Assembly (NCBI RefSeq): GCF_020829495.1
Contig: NZ_JAIVFQ010000011.1
Location: 62,001-126,000, forward strand
From: Nostoc favosum CHAB5714
GTDB taxonomy: Bacteria > Cyanobacteriota > Cyanobacteriia > Cyanobacteriales > Nostocaceae
DNA: 64,000 nt
Direction: 5' to 3'
Below are positions 10,554-17,369 of this stretch, piece after piece (the first letter of the stretch is position 1; each line of letters starts with the position of its first letter). The notes under the pieces are model-generated. The model was not told the DNA's origin and searched no databases. It saw only the letters and a list, made by a program, of their open reading frames with translations. A program made the position numbers and the translations under genes.

Positions 10554-10727
10554 ATGCCTACTGTAGAACAATTGAAAACGTTGTTTATCTTAAGTTTTTG
10601 GGCTACTAAAATGTATTTACCTGTGTTTTTAGTGCGAATCGATGAACGAACAAAAAATGTTGTAATTCTCGCTGGTCAAGAAAATGAAATTATAATTTAC
10701 CTAGAGGGGAAATGGAGATATGTATGA
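10554..10727 (+). CDS. Short DUF6888-like protein
   Basis: A 57-codon gene read directly from the DNA: it begins MPTVEQLKTLFIL, continues ATKMYLPVFLVRIDER, KNVVILAGQENEIIIYL and ends EGKWRYV. I recognise this pattern (VFLVRIDER, VVILAG, GKWRY) from a family of tiny cyanobacterial proteins annotated as DUF6888; function unknown. The stop overlaps the next start as ATGA, the arrangement seen for DUF6888/DUF6887 pairs. The pair looks like a small two-gene module similar in style to toxin-antitoxin genes, but no toxic activity is implied by the sequence. Confidence 0.7.
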   Translation: MPTVEQLKTLFILSFWATKMYLPVFLVRIDERTKNVVILAGQENEIIIYLEGKWRYV

Positions 10728-10852
10728 ATAAGCCAGATTTTATGACAATGCCCCGTGTCCAATTGCGTCAATATATCCTTGACCATAGAGAAGATGATGA
10801 AGCTTTTCAAACTTATTTATCAGCGTTAAAGCTAGTGCATATTTCGAGATGA
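10724..10852 (+). CDS. Short DUF6887-like protein, probably C-terminally shortened
   Basis: A 42-residue product starting MNKPDFMTMPRVQLRQYILDHREDDEAF is read from ATG 10724, overlapping the preceding stop by 4 bases. The phrase LRQYILDHREDDEAF matches what I know of the DUF6887 family, an Arg/Asp-rich helical protein always found next to DUF6888. Family members are usually somewhat longer, so the end (SALKLVHISR) may be a frameshifted or replaced tail. Function unknown. Confidence 0.6.
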   Translation: MNKPDFMTMPRVQLRQYILDHREDDEAFQTYLSALKLVHISR

Positions 10853-10880
10853 TTTTTCACGACAAACTTGATATGAACGT

Positions 10881-10912
10881 CTAACGCATCACTAGATAGC
10901 ACGATGCGTTAG
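10881..10912. repeat. 10-bp hairpin after the DUF6888/6887 pair
   Basis: CTAACGCATC (10881-10890) and GATGCGTTAG (10903-10912) are exact reverse complements with a 12-base loop. It could be the end of the small transcript, although no T-run follows. Confidence 0.6.
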
Positions 10913-10958
10913 GTTAAAGCTGTAATGTACTCTACTTCTATCTGTCAAATTTAAACGT

Positions 10959-11190
10959 TTGCAACAAATGCTCTTCGATATATAAGAAACGCTTAAGTAT
11001 TTCTTGCAAATGTATAATCAGTTGCAGCAAACGCTTAATACTTTGCAACAATTGCTCTTCCATATATAAGAAACGCTTAAGTATTTCTTGCAAATGTATA
11101 ATCAGTTGCAGCAAACGCTTAATGCTTTGCAACAATTGCTCCTCCATGTATAACAAACGTTTAAGTCATTGCAACAATTGTTGTAACGAG
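10959..11190. repeat. 84-bp direct repeat, nearly three units
   Basis: Three copies start at about 10959, 11043 and 11127, with the same landmark 84 bases apart (10986, 11070, 11154). The first two are almost identical; the third is shorter and diverged. Each unit contains TTGCAACAA and TTGCAGCAAACGCTTAA, themselves partly palindromic. As 84 is a multiple of 3, the minus strand stays open with a 28-residue repeat, but no start context or family match supports a real protein. Confidence 0.8.
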
Positions 11191-11449
11191 CTTATGATTG
11201 ATTTACTACCGGAAATATCAAAATAATCTAAGTGAAGTTAACTAAACTTTTGTGAATGCGATGTAGTCTTGCCAAGGAGAAGGAAAAATTTACCCTTGGT
11301 AAATCTTGGGTGAGGTTTTAATTTGTGGGCTGTAAAGTCAATTTGGATAGGGAATTTTCGACTTGTGTGTACACAGTAGAGCCAGAGGTGGGGAGATGAG
11401 AGGGATCAGAGGTGATAATAGTTATTGAATGAGCAAAGGTAACTTTGAT

Positions 11450-11674
11450 ATGTCGTATAAAGTTAGCATCGTTATCGAAAAAGATGAACATGGATATTAT
11501 GCTTATTGCCCAGAACTACCTGGTTGTCAATCTCAAGGTGATTCACTAGAGGAAGTACAGGCAAATATTAAAGAAGCAGTTGAGCTTTATATAGAAACCT
11601 TGTCAAATTCAGAAAAACAGGCGCTTCATAACAAGGAAATATTCACAATAACCTTGGAGGTAAAAATTGCCTAA
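11450..11674 (+). CDS. hicB: HicB-family antitoxin
   Basis: The start is set at ATG 11450 (MSYKVSIVIEKDEHGYYAYC); a frame continues upstream to 11429 but the family begins at this point. The 74-residue protein is the partial RNase-H fold of HicB: HGYYAYCPELPGCQSQGDSLEEVQANIKEAVE. HicB proteins bind and neutralise the HicA mRNA interferase. The stop overlaps the start of the hicA remnant by 8 bases. The short form has no added DNA-binding domain, so autoregulation would need another factor. Confidence 0.9.
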   Translation: MSYKVSIVIEKDEHGYYAYCPELPGCQSQGDSLEEVQANIKEAVELYIETLSNSEKQALHNKEIFTITLEVKIA

Positions 11675-11882
11675 GCTGCCACGTTTAACTGCAATATAAG
11701 CTGAAAAACTCTTATTAGATGCAGGTTTTATTCAAATTAGAAGTAAAGGAAGTCACAGGATTTATTTTCGAGAAGAAGTGAGAGTCGTAATTCCTTTTCA
11801 TTCAGGAAAAGTATTGCACCCAAAAATAGTTAAACAGGTTCTACAAGCCATTGACATTTCTGAGGATGAAACGACACTATAA
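11667..11882 (+). pseudogene. hicA: hicA toxin gene broken by an early stop codon
   Basis: Reading from TTG 11667 gives PKLPRLTAI, then TAA at 11697-11699, then AEKLLLDAGFIQIRSKGSHRIYF and RIV-type sequence to TAA 11882. The downstream part is a near-complete HicA: the dsRBD-like fold with G-S-H-R (the catalytic histidine region) and VVIPFHSGKVLHPKIVKQVL. One stop codon where the family has a Lys/Glu breaks an otherwise intact 71-codon gene, so the mRNA interferase should not be made unless the stop is read through. Confidence 0.85.
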
Positions 11883-12045
11883 CAAGAAGTAATAACTGAG
11901 ACAAATGAGTAAGAATCCCACCTTGCCAATAGGCACTTTTGTCTCCCCCCGCCAAACAGATACGGAGTTGATTTATGCAGAATTGTCTCTCACGAATGAT
12001 TTAGGATTGCTATAGTAAGGTAAAAAGTTACTATTTATCGACCCC

Positions 12046-12264
12046 ATGCAAGTCAAAGATTTAACTATTGAAGAACTCAAGCTACTAATCCAGGAAACTG
12101 TTGCTGAAACCATTCAATCTCTACTGATTGACCCCGATGAAGGTAAACAAGTAAAGCCAGAAGTGAAGCAGCAACTACTTGACTCTCTACAGCGTACTCA
12201 AGCAGGAGAAGGTGGAGTTCCGGCTAAGGAAATAGCAAAAAAACTTGGTTTGCAGTGGGAATGA
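12046..12264 (+). CDS. Antitoxin-like protein of a RelE-type locus
   Basis: The 72-residue protein is helical and acidic: IEELKLLIQETVAETIQSLLIDPDEG followed by KPEVKQQLLDSL and a small VPAKEIAKKLGL segment. This is the typical antitoxin partner seen upstream of RelE/ParE toxins in Nostoc-type genomes (family knowledge, no named domain recognised). Its stop overlaps the ATG of the broken relE gene as ATGA. It would bind the toxin with its C-terminal half; the toxin is no longer produced here. Confidence 0.75.
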   Translation: MQVKDLTIEELKLLIQETVAETIQSLLIDPDEGKQVKPEVKQQLLDSLQRTQAGEGGVPAKEIAKKLGLQWE

Positions 12265-12521
12265 GTTACAGCGTTGAATTCACGAAATAAGCTATTACCA
12301 ATTTAGAAGCACTTGCATCAACTATCCAGGAACGCATCTTGCGTAAAGTTCATTGGTTATCTAAGAATTTCGATGATGTAACTCCCCAAGCTCTCAGCGC
12401 TGACCTCAGTGGTCTGTTTAAACTTAGAATAGGTGACTATCGAATTATCTATTCCTTTAATACAGAAGCGCATCTGCTCACAATTCACAAGGTTGGACAT
12501 CGCCGAGATATCTACAACTAA
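12261..12521 (+). pseudogene. RelE/ParE-type toxin gene broken by an early stop codon
   Basis: From ATG 12261 the frame reads MSYSVEFTK, then TAA (12288-12290), then AITNLEALASTIQERILRKV and HWLSKNF, LFKLRIGDYRIIYSFN, HKVGHRRDIYN. The conserved RelE end (LRIGDYRIIY, VGHRRDIY) is intact, so the gene is whole apart from the nonsense codon at position 10. Reinitiation at a TTG near 12339 would give only the last 60 residues. The antitoxin upstream is intact. Confidence 0.85.
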
Positions 12522-12572
12522 TTAAGTACAGAAAGTTGGGTGCATTACAAGACTGCTCGGTTAAGAATATTT

Positions 12573-12647
12573 GTAGGTTGGGTTAAGGCAATGCGTTACC
12601 CAACAAACCCCGCTAAATGTTGGGTTTCGTTCCTCAACCCAACCTAC
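12573..12647. repeat. Nested inverted repeat of the GTAGGTTGGGTT type
   Basis: GTAGGTTGGGTT (12573-12584) pairs with AACCCAACCTAC (12636-12647), and inside it CCCAACA pairs with TGTTGGG, so the 75 bases form a branched hairpin. It is a dispersed palindrome rather than a gene. Confidence 0.85.
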
Positions 12648-12763
12648 CCCAGAGTGCTTTTTTAGGCAAAACCTACGCAGTTCAGTCAAATAGTCAAAGA
12701 AGTTAGACAAGAACTTGGGAATGATATATGAGGATTTATTTAATCCAATAACGGAGTAAATTT

Positions 12764-13033
12764 ATGGAGACAGATCCAATTATCAGAGTAACTGACGAAA
12801 AGCAAATTAATCTCCCACCAGAAATTCAATATAAACTTCAACCGGGTGATGAATACCGAGTAACTATTAAAATAAATTGTATTGTTTTAGAAAAAATCAC
12901 TCACCCAAATGTAGATTTAGATGAATTTCTGCAAGGCTTAGAAGATTTAGAACCTGATCCTAATCAACCCACGCTGGAAGAAATTAGCGAAATTGTCAAG
13001 GATGTCCGACGGGAGTTATGGTCTAATCCATGA
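12764..13033 (+). CDS. Antitoxin of a PIN-domain toxin locus
   Basis: The 89-residue acidic protein starts METDPIIRVTDEKQINLPPEIQYKLQPGDEYRV, an AbrB/SpoVT-like swapped-hairpin beginning (a DNA-binding beta fold), followed by an acidic region DEFLQGLEDLEPDP that probably covers the toxin. Its stop overlaps the ATG of a PIN-domain gene start (13030) as ATGA, the normal layout for VapBC-like pairs. A good ribosome site (CGGAG, about 12750-12756) precedes the start. The partner toxin is only a fragment. Confidence 0.75.
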   Translation: METDPIIRVTDEKQINLPPEIQYKLQPGDEYRVTIKINCIVLEKITHPNVDLDEFLQGLEDLEPDPNQPTLEEISEIVKDVRRELWSNP

Positions 13034-13122
13034 GAGTTATTCTGGATGTCAATGTTTGGATTTCAGCGTTATTGTGGGGTGGTGTTCCTGGTAAGACTTT
13101 ATTGCGTGAAAACGTTTCCTAA
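13030..13122 (+). pseudogene. PIN-domain toxin, N-terminal fragment only
   Basis: Reading from ATG 13030 gives MRVILDVNVWISALLWGGVPG, KTLLREN, VS and stop at 13120-13122. The segment VILDVNVWISALLWGG is the start of a PIN RNase with the first catalytic Asp. After about 27 residues the PIN sequence ends abruptly at a junction with an unrelated gene fragment. The toxin lacks the other acidic residues and cannot be active. Confidence 0.8.
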
Positions 13123-13123
13123 T

Positions 13124-13486
13124 ATGGCATATAGTGATTTTACTTTAGAGAAAGTCAAACAGAACTTTCAAATAAATACTATTGAAAGAACTGATATTTT
13201 TGCTAATATACCTGATATAGAATGCAGTGATTTATTAAAAGAAATTCTTCAATATAATGTACCTATAGCTATTGCCAGTAATAGTGAAAAAGCTCGCTCT
13301 GAGATGATTATTTCTCCAATATTACTAGATTTGAGACGACAATTAAATGACCAGATAAATTTATTTTCTGGTGTTGAATTCAATGTTGATCCGGCACAAG
13401 GTTTAAATGGAATCTGTGATGACACTGAGCATAACTTTTATCATTCTTGCAATACACGTATGACAAGTACAACGCGGATTAGTTAA
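13124..13486 (+). pseudogene. Truncated hypothetical protein (N-terminal half)
   Basis: From ATG 13124 the frame reads MAYSDFTLEKVKQNFQINTI, ERTDIFANIPDIECSDLLKEILQ, then SNSEKARSEMIISPILLDLRRQL and a FSGVEFNVDPAQGLNGICD segment. I recognise this as the N-terminal half of a common cyanobacterial protein of about 200 residues whose second half carries a VVEAKNE, nuclease-like stretch. That half is missing: after residue about 101 the sequence (DTEHNFYHSCNTRMT) no longer fits. The fragment directly abuts the PIN remnant, so one rearrangement may have damaged both. Confidence 0.6.
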
Positions 13487-13525
13487 TTTTTTTTGGATTT
13501 CGCACCAGATCAAGCCAAAACACAA

Positions 13526-13586
13526 AAATCTCACGCCCAAACACTAAAACACAACTCTGTGTCTGAAGCGCCTCTGCGTGAGATTT
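13526..13586. repeat. Inverted repeat downstream of hemB
   Basis: AAATCTCACGC (13526-13536) and GCGTGAGATTT (13576-13586) are exact reverse complements with a 39-base loop that contains a smaller ACACA/TGTGT hairpin. It lies 30 bases beyond the hemB stop and may help terminate hemB transcripts coming from the minus strand. Confidence 0.6.
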
Positions 13587-13616
13587 CCCACTAAATTAGT
13601 ATTCAATATGCCTAGC

Positions 13617-14597
13617 CTACTTTAACCATCGCGCCGCATCTTTGGCATGATAAGTCAAAATCAAGTCTGCACCAGCGCGTTTAAACCCAGTTAAAGTTTC
13701 CAAAACCACCCGCTCTTCATCAATCCAACCATTGAGAGCCGCAGCTTTTACCATCGCATACTCACCAGAAACATTGTAAGCCGCAACAGGTAAGTTACTC
13801 GCTTCCTTCACCCGCCAGATAATGTCCATGTATGCCAGGGCTGGCTTAACCATGAGCATATCCGCACCTTCAGCAATATCTAATTCAATCTCTTTAATTG
13901 CTTCGCGGGCGTTACCTGGGTCCATTTGATAAGTCCTTCTGTCCCCAAACTGCGGTGTCGAGTCTGCTGCATCCCGAAATGGGCCATAATAACCCGAAGC
14001 ATACTTAGCAGCATAAGACAAAATCGGTGTATCTTGAAATCCGGCTTTATCCAAACCCTGACGAATTGCCTGGACAAAGCCATCCATCATCCCAGAAGGC
14101 GCGATGATATCGGCACCGGCTTTCGCTTGAGAAACTGCTGTTTTTTTCAACAATTCCAGAGTTGGGTCATTTAAAACTCGTCCTGTTAAATCACCAACTT
14201 GTAAATAACCACAATGACCGTGACTGGTGTACTCACATAAACAAGTATCGGCAATTACAATCAAATCTGGCACTGCTGCTTTTACCGCCGTCGCCGCTTT
14301 CTGAACGATACCGCAATCATGCCAAGCGCCAGTGGCATCAACATCTTTATCAGCCGGAATACCAAATAGAATAATCGAAGGAATTCCTAAGTCGTAAACT
14401 TCTTTTGCCTCTTCGACAATTTTATCTACCGAAAGTTGGTAGACTCCGGGCATCGATTTTACTTCGTTAGCGATTCCCTCACCCGGTACAGCAAATAGTG
14501 GGTAAATTAAATCGCTTGTTGTCAAAACAGTTTCACGAACCATCCGGCGCAGTTGAGGATGAGTACGCAGACGACGGGGGCGATGTATAGGAAACAT
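13617..14597 (-). CDS. hemB: Delta-aminolevulinic acid dehydratase (porphobilinogen synthase)
   Basis: This enzyme condenses two 5-aminolevulinate molecules to porphobilinogen, the first common step to haem, chlorophyll and bilins. The 326-residue protein shows both substrate-binding lysines (Lys198 in [16 protein letters not shown], Lys251 in [13 protein letters not shown]) and the cysteine cluster [14 protein letters not shown] (Cys119, 121, 129), i.e. the zinc-type site rather than the Asp-rich magnesium type of plants. The start [11 protein letters not shown] is the usual one. It stands alone between the accessory island and DUF4870. Confidence 0.97.
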   Translation of the reverse strand: MFPIHRPRRLRTHPQLRRMVRETVLTTSDLIYPLFAVPGEGIANEVKSMPGVYQLSVDKIVEEAKEVYDLGIPSIILFGIPADKDVDATGAWHDCGIVQKAATAVKAAVPDLIVIADTCLCEYTSHGHCGYLQVGDLTGRVLNDPTLELLKKTAVSQAKAGADIIAPSGMMDGFVQAIRQGLDKAGFQDTPILSYAAKYASGYYGPFRDAADSTPQFGDRRTYQMDPGNAREAIKEIELDIAEGADMLMVKPALAYMDIIWRVKEASNLPVAAYNVSGEYAMVKAAALNGWIDEERVVLETLTGFKRAGADLILTYHAKDAARWLK

Positions 14598-15022
14598 AAA
14601 ATTTTATGAAGAAAAACAACGCGAATGGACACAAAACAAAGCGTCACAAAAGCAGGCTAAAATTTTCCTGCCGTCAGACAGACTACAAACAGTGCTTAAC
14701 TGTCCTTTGCCCTACTCTTAATCAAGTTGTGGGGCAATTTTGTATTCTACAGCTTGGTTGCATCTATCCGACGGGCTGGAAAAAAAACAACATAGTAAGC
14801 AATTCACGCATTCAAAATGATAAGACTGTCTGTTGGTAAAATCGTGGGGAATTGAGGGTTGAAATTTAAACGCAAAGGGGCGCAGAGGTAAACGCAGAGG
14901 CACGCAGAGAATTCGCTACGAATTAATGAGATGTTGTACTTGGTAGTAAATAAATGACAATTACCAATGACCTTATGCCCCATGCCCTATGCCCCATGCC
15001 CCATGCCCTATGATAATTTGTA
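14598..15022. other. Non-coding region with short repeats
   Basis: About 425 bases. It contains a GC-rich dispersed repeat around 14868-14912 (AACGCAAAGGGGCGCAGAGG, then AACGCAGAGGCACGCAGAG) and a tandem run of CCCATGCCCTATG units at about 14974-15012. The only open frames are short and unlike proteins. The hemB promoter should lie in the left part. Confidence 0.6.
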
Positions 15023-15382
15023 TTAAAAAACTCGGAAAATATAGGGATAACGGAAGGGTATATCAGGATTGCTGAAAACTTTTATGAGCGCCCAAATTGT
15101 TAATCCCCAGTGTAATAGATATCCCAGACCGGCTAATGGCCCCAGCAATAATAGAGGTAACACTAACCAACCGAATAGAAAAAACAGCGTTCCCAGAATT
15201 CCTCCATAAAGCCAGACGTTGAAGTGGAAATTAATGGATTCTTTGGCGTTTTCTTTAACAACAGGATCATCAGATACGAACAGTATGGCGATAGGTATAC
15301 CTACAGATATCAATGTCGTGCTGAGAAAAATAGCTCCATGCGATAAGGCGGATAGAAGCTTTCGCTTGTCTGTGTCGTACAT
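15023..15382 (-). CDS. DUF4870 family small membrane protein
   Basis: The 119-residue protein begins MYDTDKRKLLSALSHGAIFLSTTL and has three hydrophobic segments (about 12-36, 56-75, 77-105), with the family phrase ENAKESINFHFN in the middle and a C-terminal aromatic tail. This pattern (short N-terminal polar stretch, AK-x-x-INF/Q, three membrane helices) is that of DUF4870. Function is unknown. A ribosome-like AGGAG (on the minus strand at about 15390) precedes the start. It is divergent from prfC. Confidence 0.85.
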   Translation of the reverse strand: MYDTDKRKLLSALSHGAIFLSTTLISVGIPIAILFVSDDPVVKENAKESINFHFNVWLYGGILGTLFFLFGWLVLPLLLLGPLAGLGYLLHWGLTIWALIKVFSNPDIPFRYPYIFRVF

Positions 15383-15506
15383 TTCTTTCTCCTATTTAGT
15401 TGATTGTTGGTTATATTACGACCCTATCACGAGCATCGTTGTCTTAAGATTAAAAGACTTACTAGAGTCAAAAAAAAATTAAGCTAGCTAACAAACAAAT
15501 ACACTT

Positions 15507-17135
15507 ATGTCTACTGAACTTCAGTCTGAACTTATTCAAGCAGTTGAACTTCGCCGCAACTTTGCGATTATTTCTCACCCTGATGCGGGTAAAACTACAC
15601 TAACAGAAAAACTACTCCTGTACGGAGGTGCAATTCACGAAGCTGGGGCGGTTAAGGCGCGACGGGCACAGCGTAAGGCGACCTCTGACTGGATGGCGAT
15701 GGAACAACAACGGGGTATTTCTATTACTTCGACTGTGTTGCAATTTGAATACCGGGACTGTCAGATAAATTTATTAGACACTCCCGGACACCAAGACTTC
15801 AGTGAAGATACTTATCGCACCCTTGCCGCCGCCGATAATGCAGTGATGTTAATTGATGCGGCAAAAGGTTTGGAACCCCAAACCCGCAAATTATTTGAAG
15901 TGTGTAAGTTGCGGGGTATCCCGATTTTTACATTTATCAACAAGCTCGATCGCCCAGGAAGAGAACCTTTGGAACTTTTGGATGAAATTGAGCAAGAACT
16001 GGGATTACAAACCTATGCGGTAAACTGGCCGATTGGTATGGGCGATCGCTTTAAAGGTGTTTTTGACCGACACAAGCAACAAATTCACCTGTTTGAACGC
16101 AGCGCCCACGGCAGCCGAGAAGCCCGTGATACGATAGTGGAATTAGGCGATCCGAGAATAGAAGAGCAGCTAGAACAAAGCCTGTACTACCAACTGAAAA
16201 ATGATCTCGAACTGTTAGATGGAGTTGGGCCAGAGTTAGATTTGCAGTTGGTACACGAAGGCAAAATGACGCCTGTGTTCTTTGGTAGCGCTATGACCAA
16301 CTTTGGGGTAGAGTTATTCCTCAAGTATTTTCTCGACTATGCCCTCAAACCCGGTTCTCACTACAGCAGTGTTGGCGAAGTTCCCCCTACATATCCAGAA
16401 TTTTCGGGGTTTGTCTTCAAACTGCAAGCGAACATGGACCCGAAACATCGCGATCGCGTCGCATTTATCCGGGTCTGCACTGGTAAGTTTGAAAAAGATA
16501 TGATGGTGAATCACGCCCGCATTGGTAAAATCATCCGTCTGTCTCGCCCGCAAAAACTCTTTGCCCAAGAGCGAGAATCGATTGATGTGGCTTATCCTGG
16601 CGATGTGATCGGTTTGAACAATCCTGGTGTTTTTGCGATCGGGGATACAATTTACACGGGACAAAAGCTCGAATATGAGGGGATTCCGTATTTCTCGCCG
16701 GAACTGTTTGCATCTCTGAGGAATCCCAACCCCTCGAAGTCTAAACAATTCCAAAAAGGCGTTGCGGAATTGCGAGAAGAAGGTGCTGTGCAAATTATGT
16801 ATTCAACTGATGAAGCCAAGCGCGATCCAATTTTGGCGGCGGTGGGTCAGTTGCAATTCGAGGTGGTACAGTTTCGCTTACAAAATGAGTATGGTGTAGA
16901 AACCATATTAGACTTATTGCCCTACAGTGTTGCCCGTTGGGTTGAGGGTGGTTGGGAAGCTTTAGAAAAAGTGGGACGAATATTCAATACCACTACAGTT
17001 AAAGACAGTATGGGACGACCAGTGTTGCTATTCCGCAATGAATGGAATTGTCAACAATTACTGGGCGACCATCCAGAGTTAAAATTAAGCGCGATCGCCC
17101 CAGTTTTTTCTAGTCAACAACCAGTGGAGGAATGA
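15507..17135 (+). CDS. prfC: Peptide chain release factor 3
   Basis: RF3 is the GTPase that recycles RF1/RF2 from the ribosome after termination. The 542-residue protein has P-loop HPDAGKTT (24-31), switch/effector [17 protein letters not shown] (G3), [10 protein letters not shown] (G4), then domain II and the RF3-specific C-terminal domain with [21 protein letters not shown]. Length and all GTPase motifs are normal. The gene is isolated, with its own upstream region shared with the divergent DUF4870 gene. Confidence 0.97.
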   Translation: MSTELQSELIQAVELRRNFAIISHPDAGKTTLTEKLLLYGGAIHEAGAVKARRAQRKATSDWMAMEQQRGISITSTVLQFEYRDCQINLLDTPGHQDFSEDTYRTLAAADNAVMLIDAAKGLEPQTRKLFEVCKLRGIPIFTFINKLDRPGREPLELLDEIEQELGLQTYAVNWPIGMGDRFKGVFDRHKQQIHLFERSAHGSREARDTIVELGDPRIEEQLEQSLYYQLKNDLELLDGVGPELDLQLVHEGKMTPVFFGSAMTNFGVELFLKYFLDYALKPGSHYSSVGEVPPTYPEFSGFVFKLQANMDPKHRDRVAFIRVCTGKFEKDMMVNHARIGKIIRLSRPQKLFAQERESIDVAYPGDVIGLNNPGVFAIGDTIYTGQKLEYEGIPYFSPELFASLRNPNPSKSKQFQKGVAELREEGAVQIMYSTDEAKRDPILAAVGQLQFEVVQFRLQNEYGVETILDLLPYSVARWVEGGWEALEKVGRIFNTTTVKDSMGRPVLLFRNEWNCQQLLGDHPELKLSAIAPVFSSQQPVEE

Positions 17136-17369
17136 AGAAGAATACAGAATACAGAATTCAGAATTCAGAATTAGTCCTACAAAAGAGCCAACTGAATTCT
17201 GACCAAAGCTAACGGAAACGTCTTTGGCTTTGCCCCTGACTTCTGAATTCAATCTTTATCATTCACTTGACAAGCAAAACTTGAGCGCGGTTGATTTCCA
17301 CGGCATCCGAGGTTCGCGCTTTTGCACAAACGTGGATCATTTAGAAGAGATTGGAGTGCCAGAATTTGT

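Noticed and set aside
10938-11156. Minus-strand 72-codon frame over the 84-bp repeat
   Set aside because: Depends on the repeat period; no family, no ribosome site. Kept as a repeat only.
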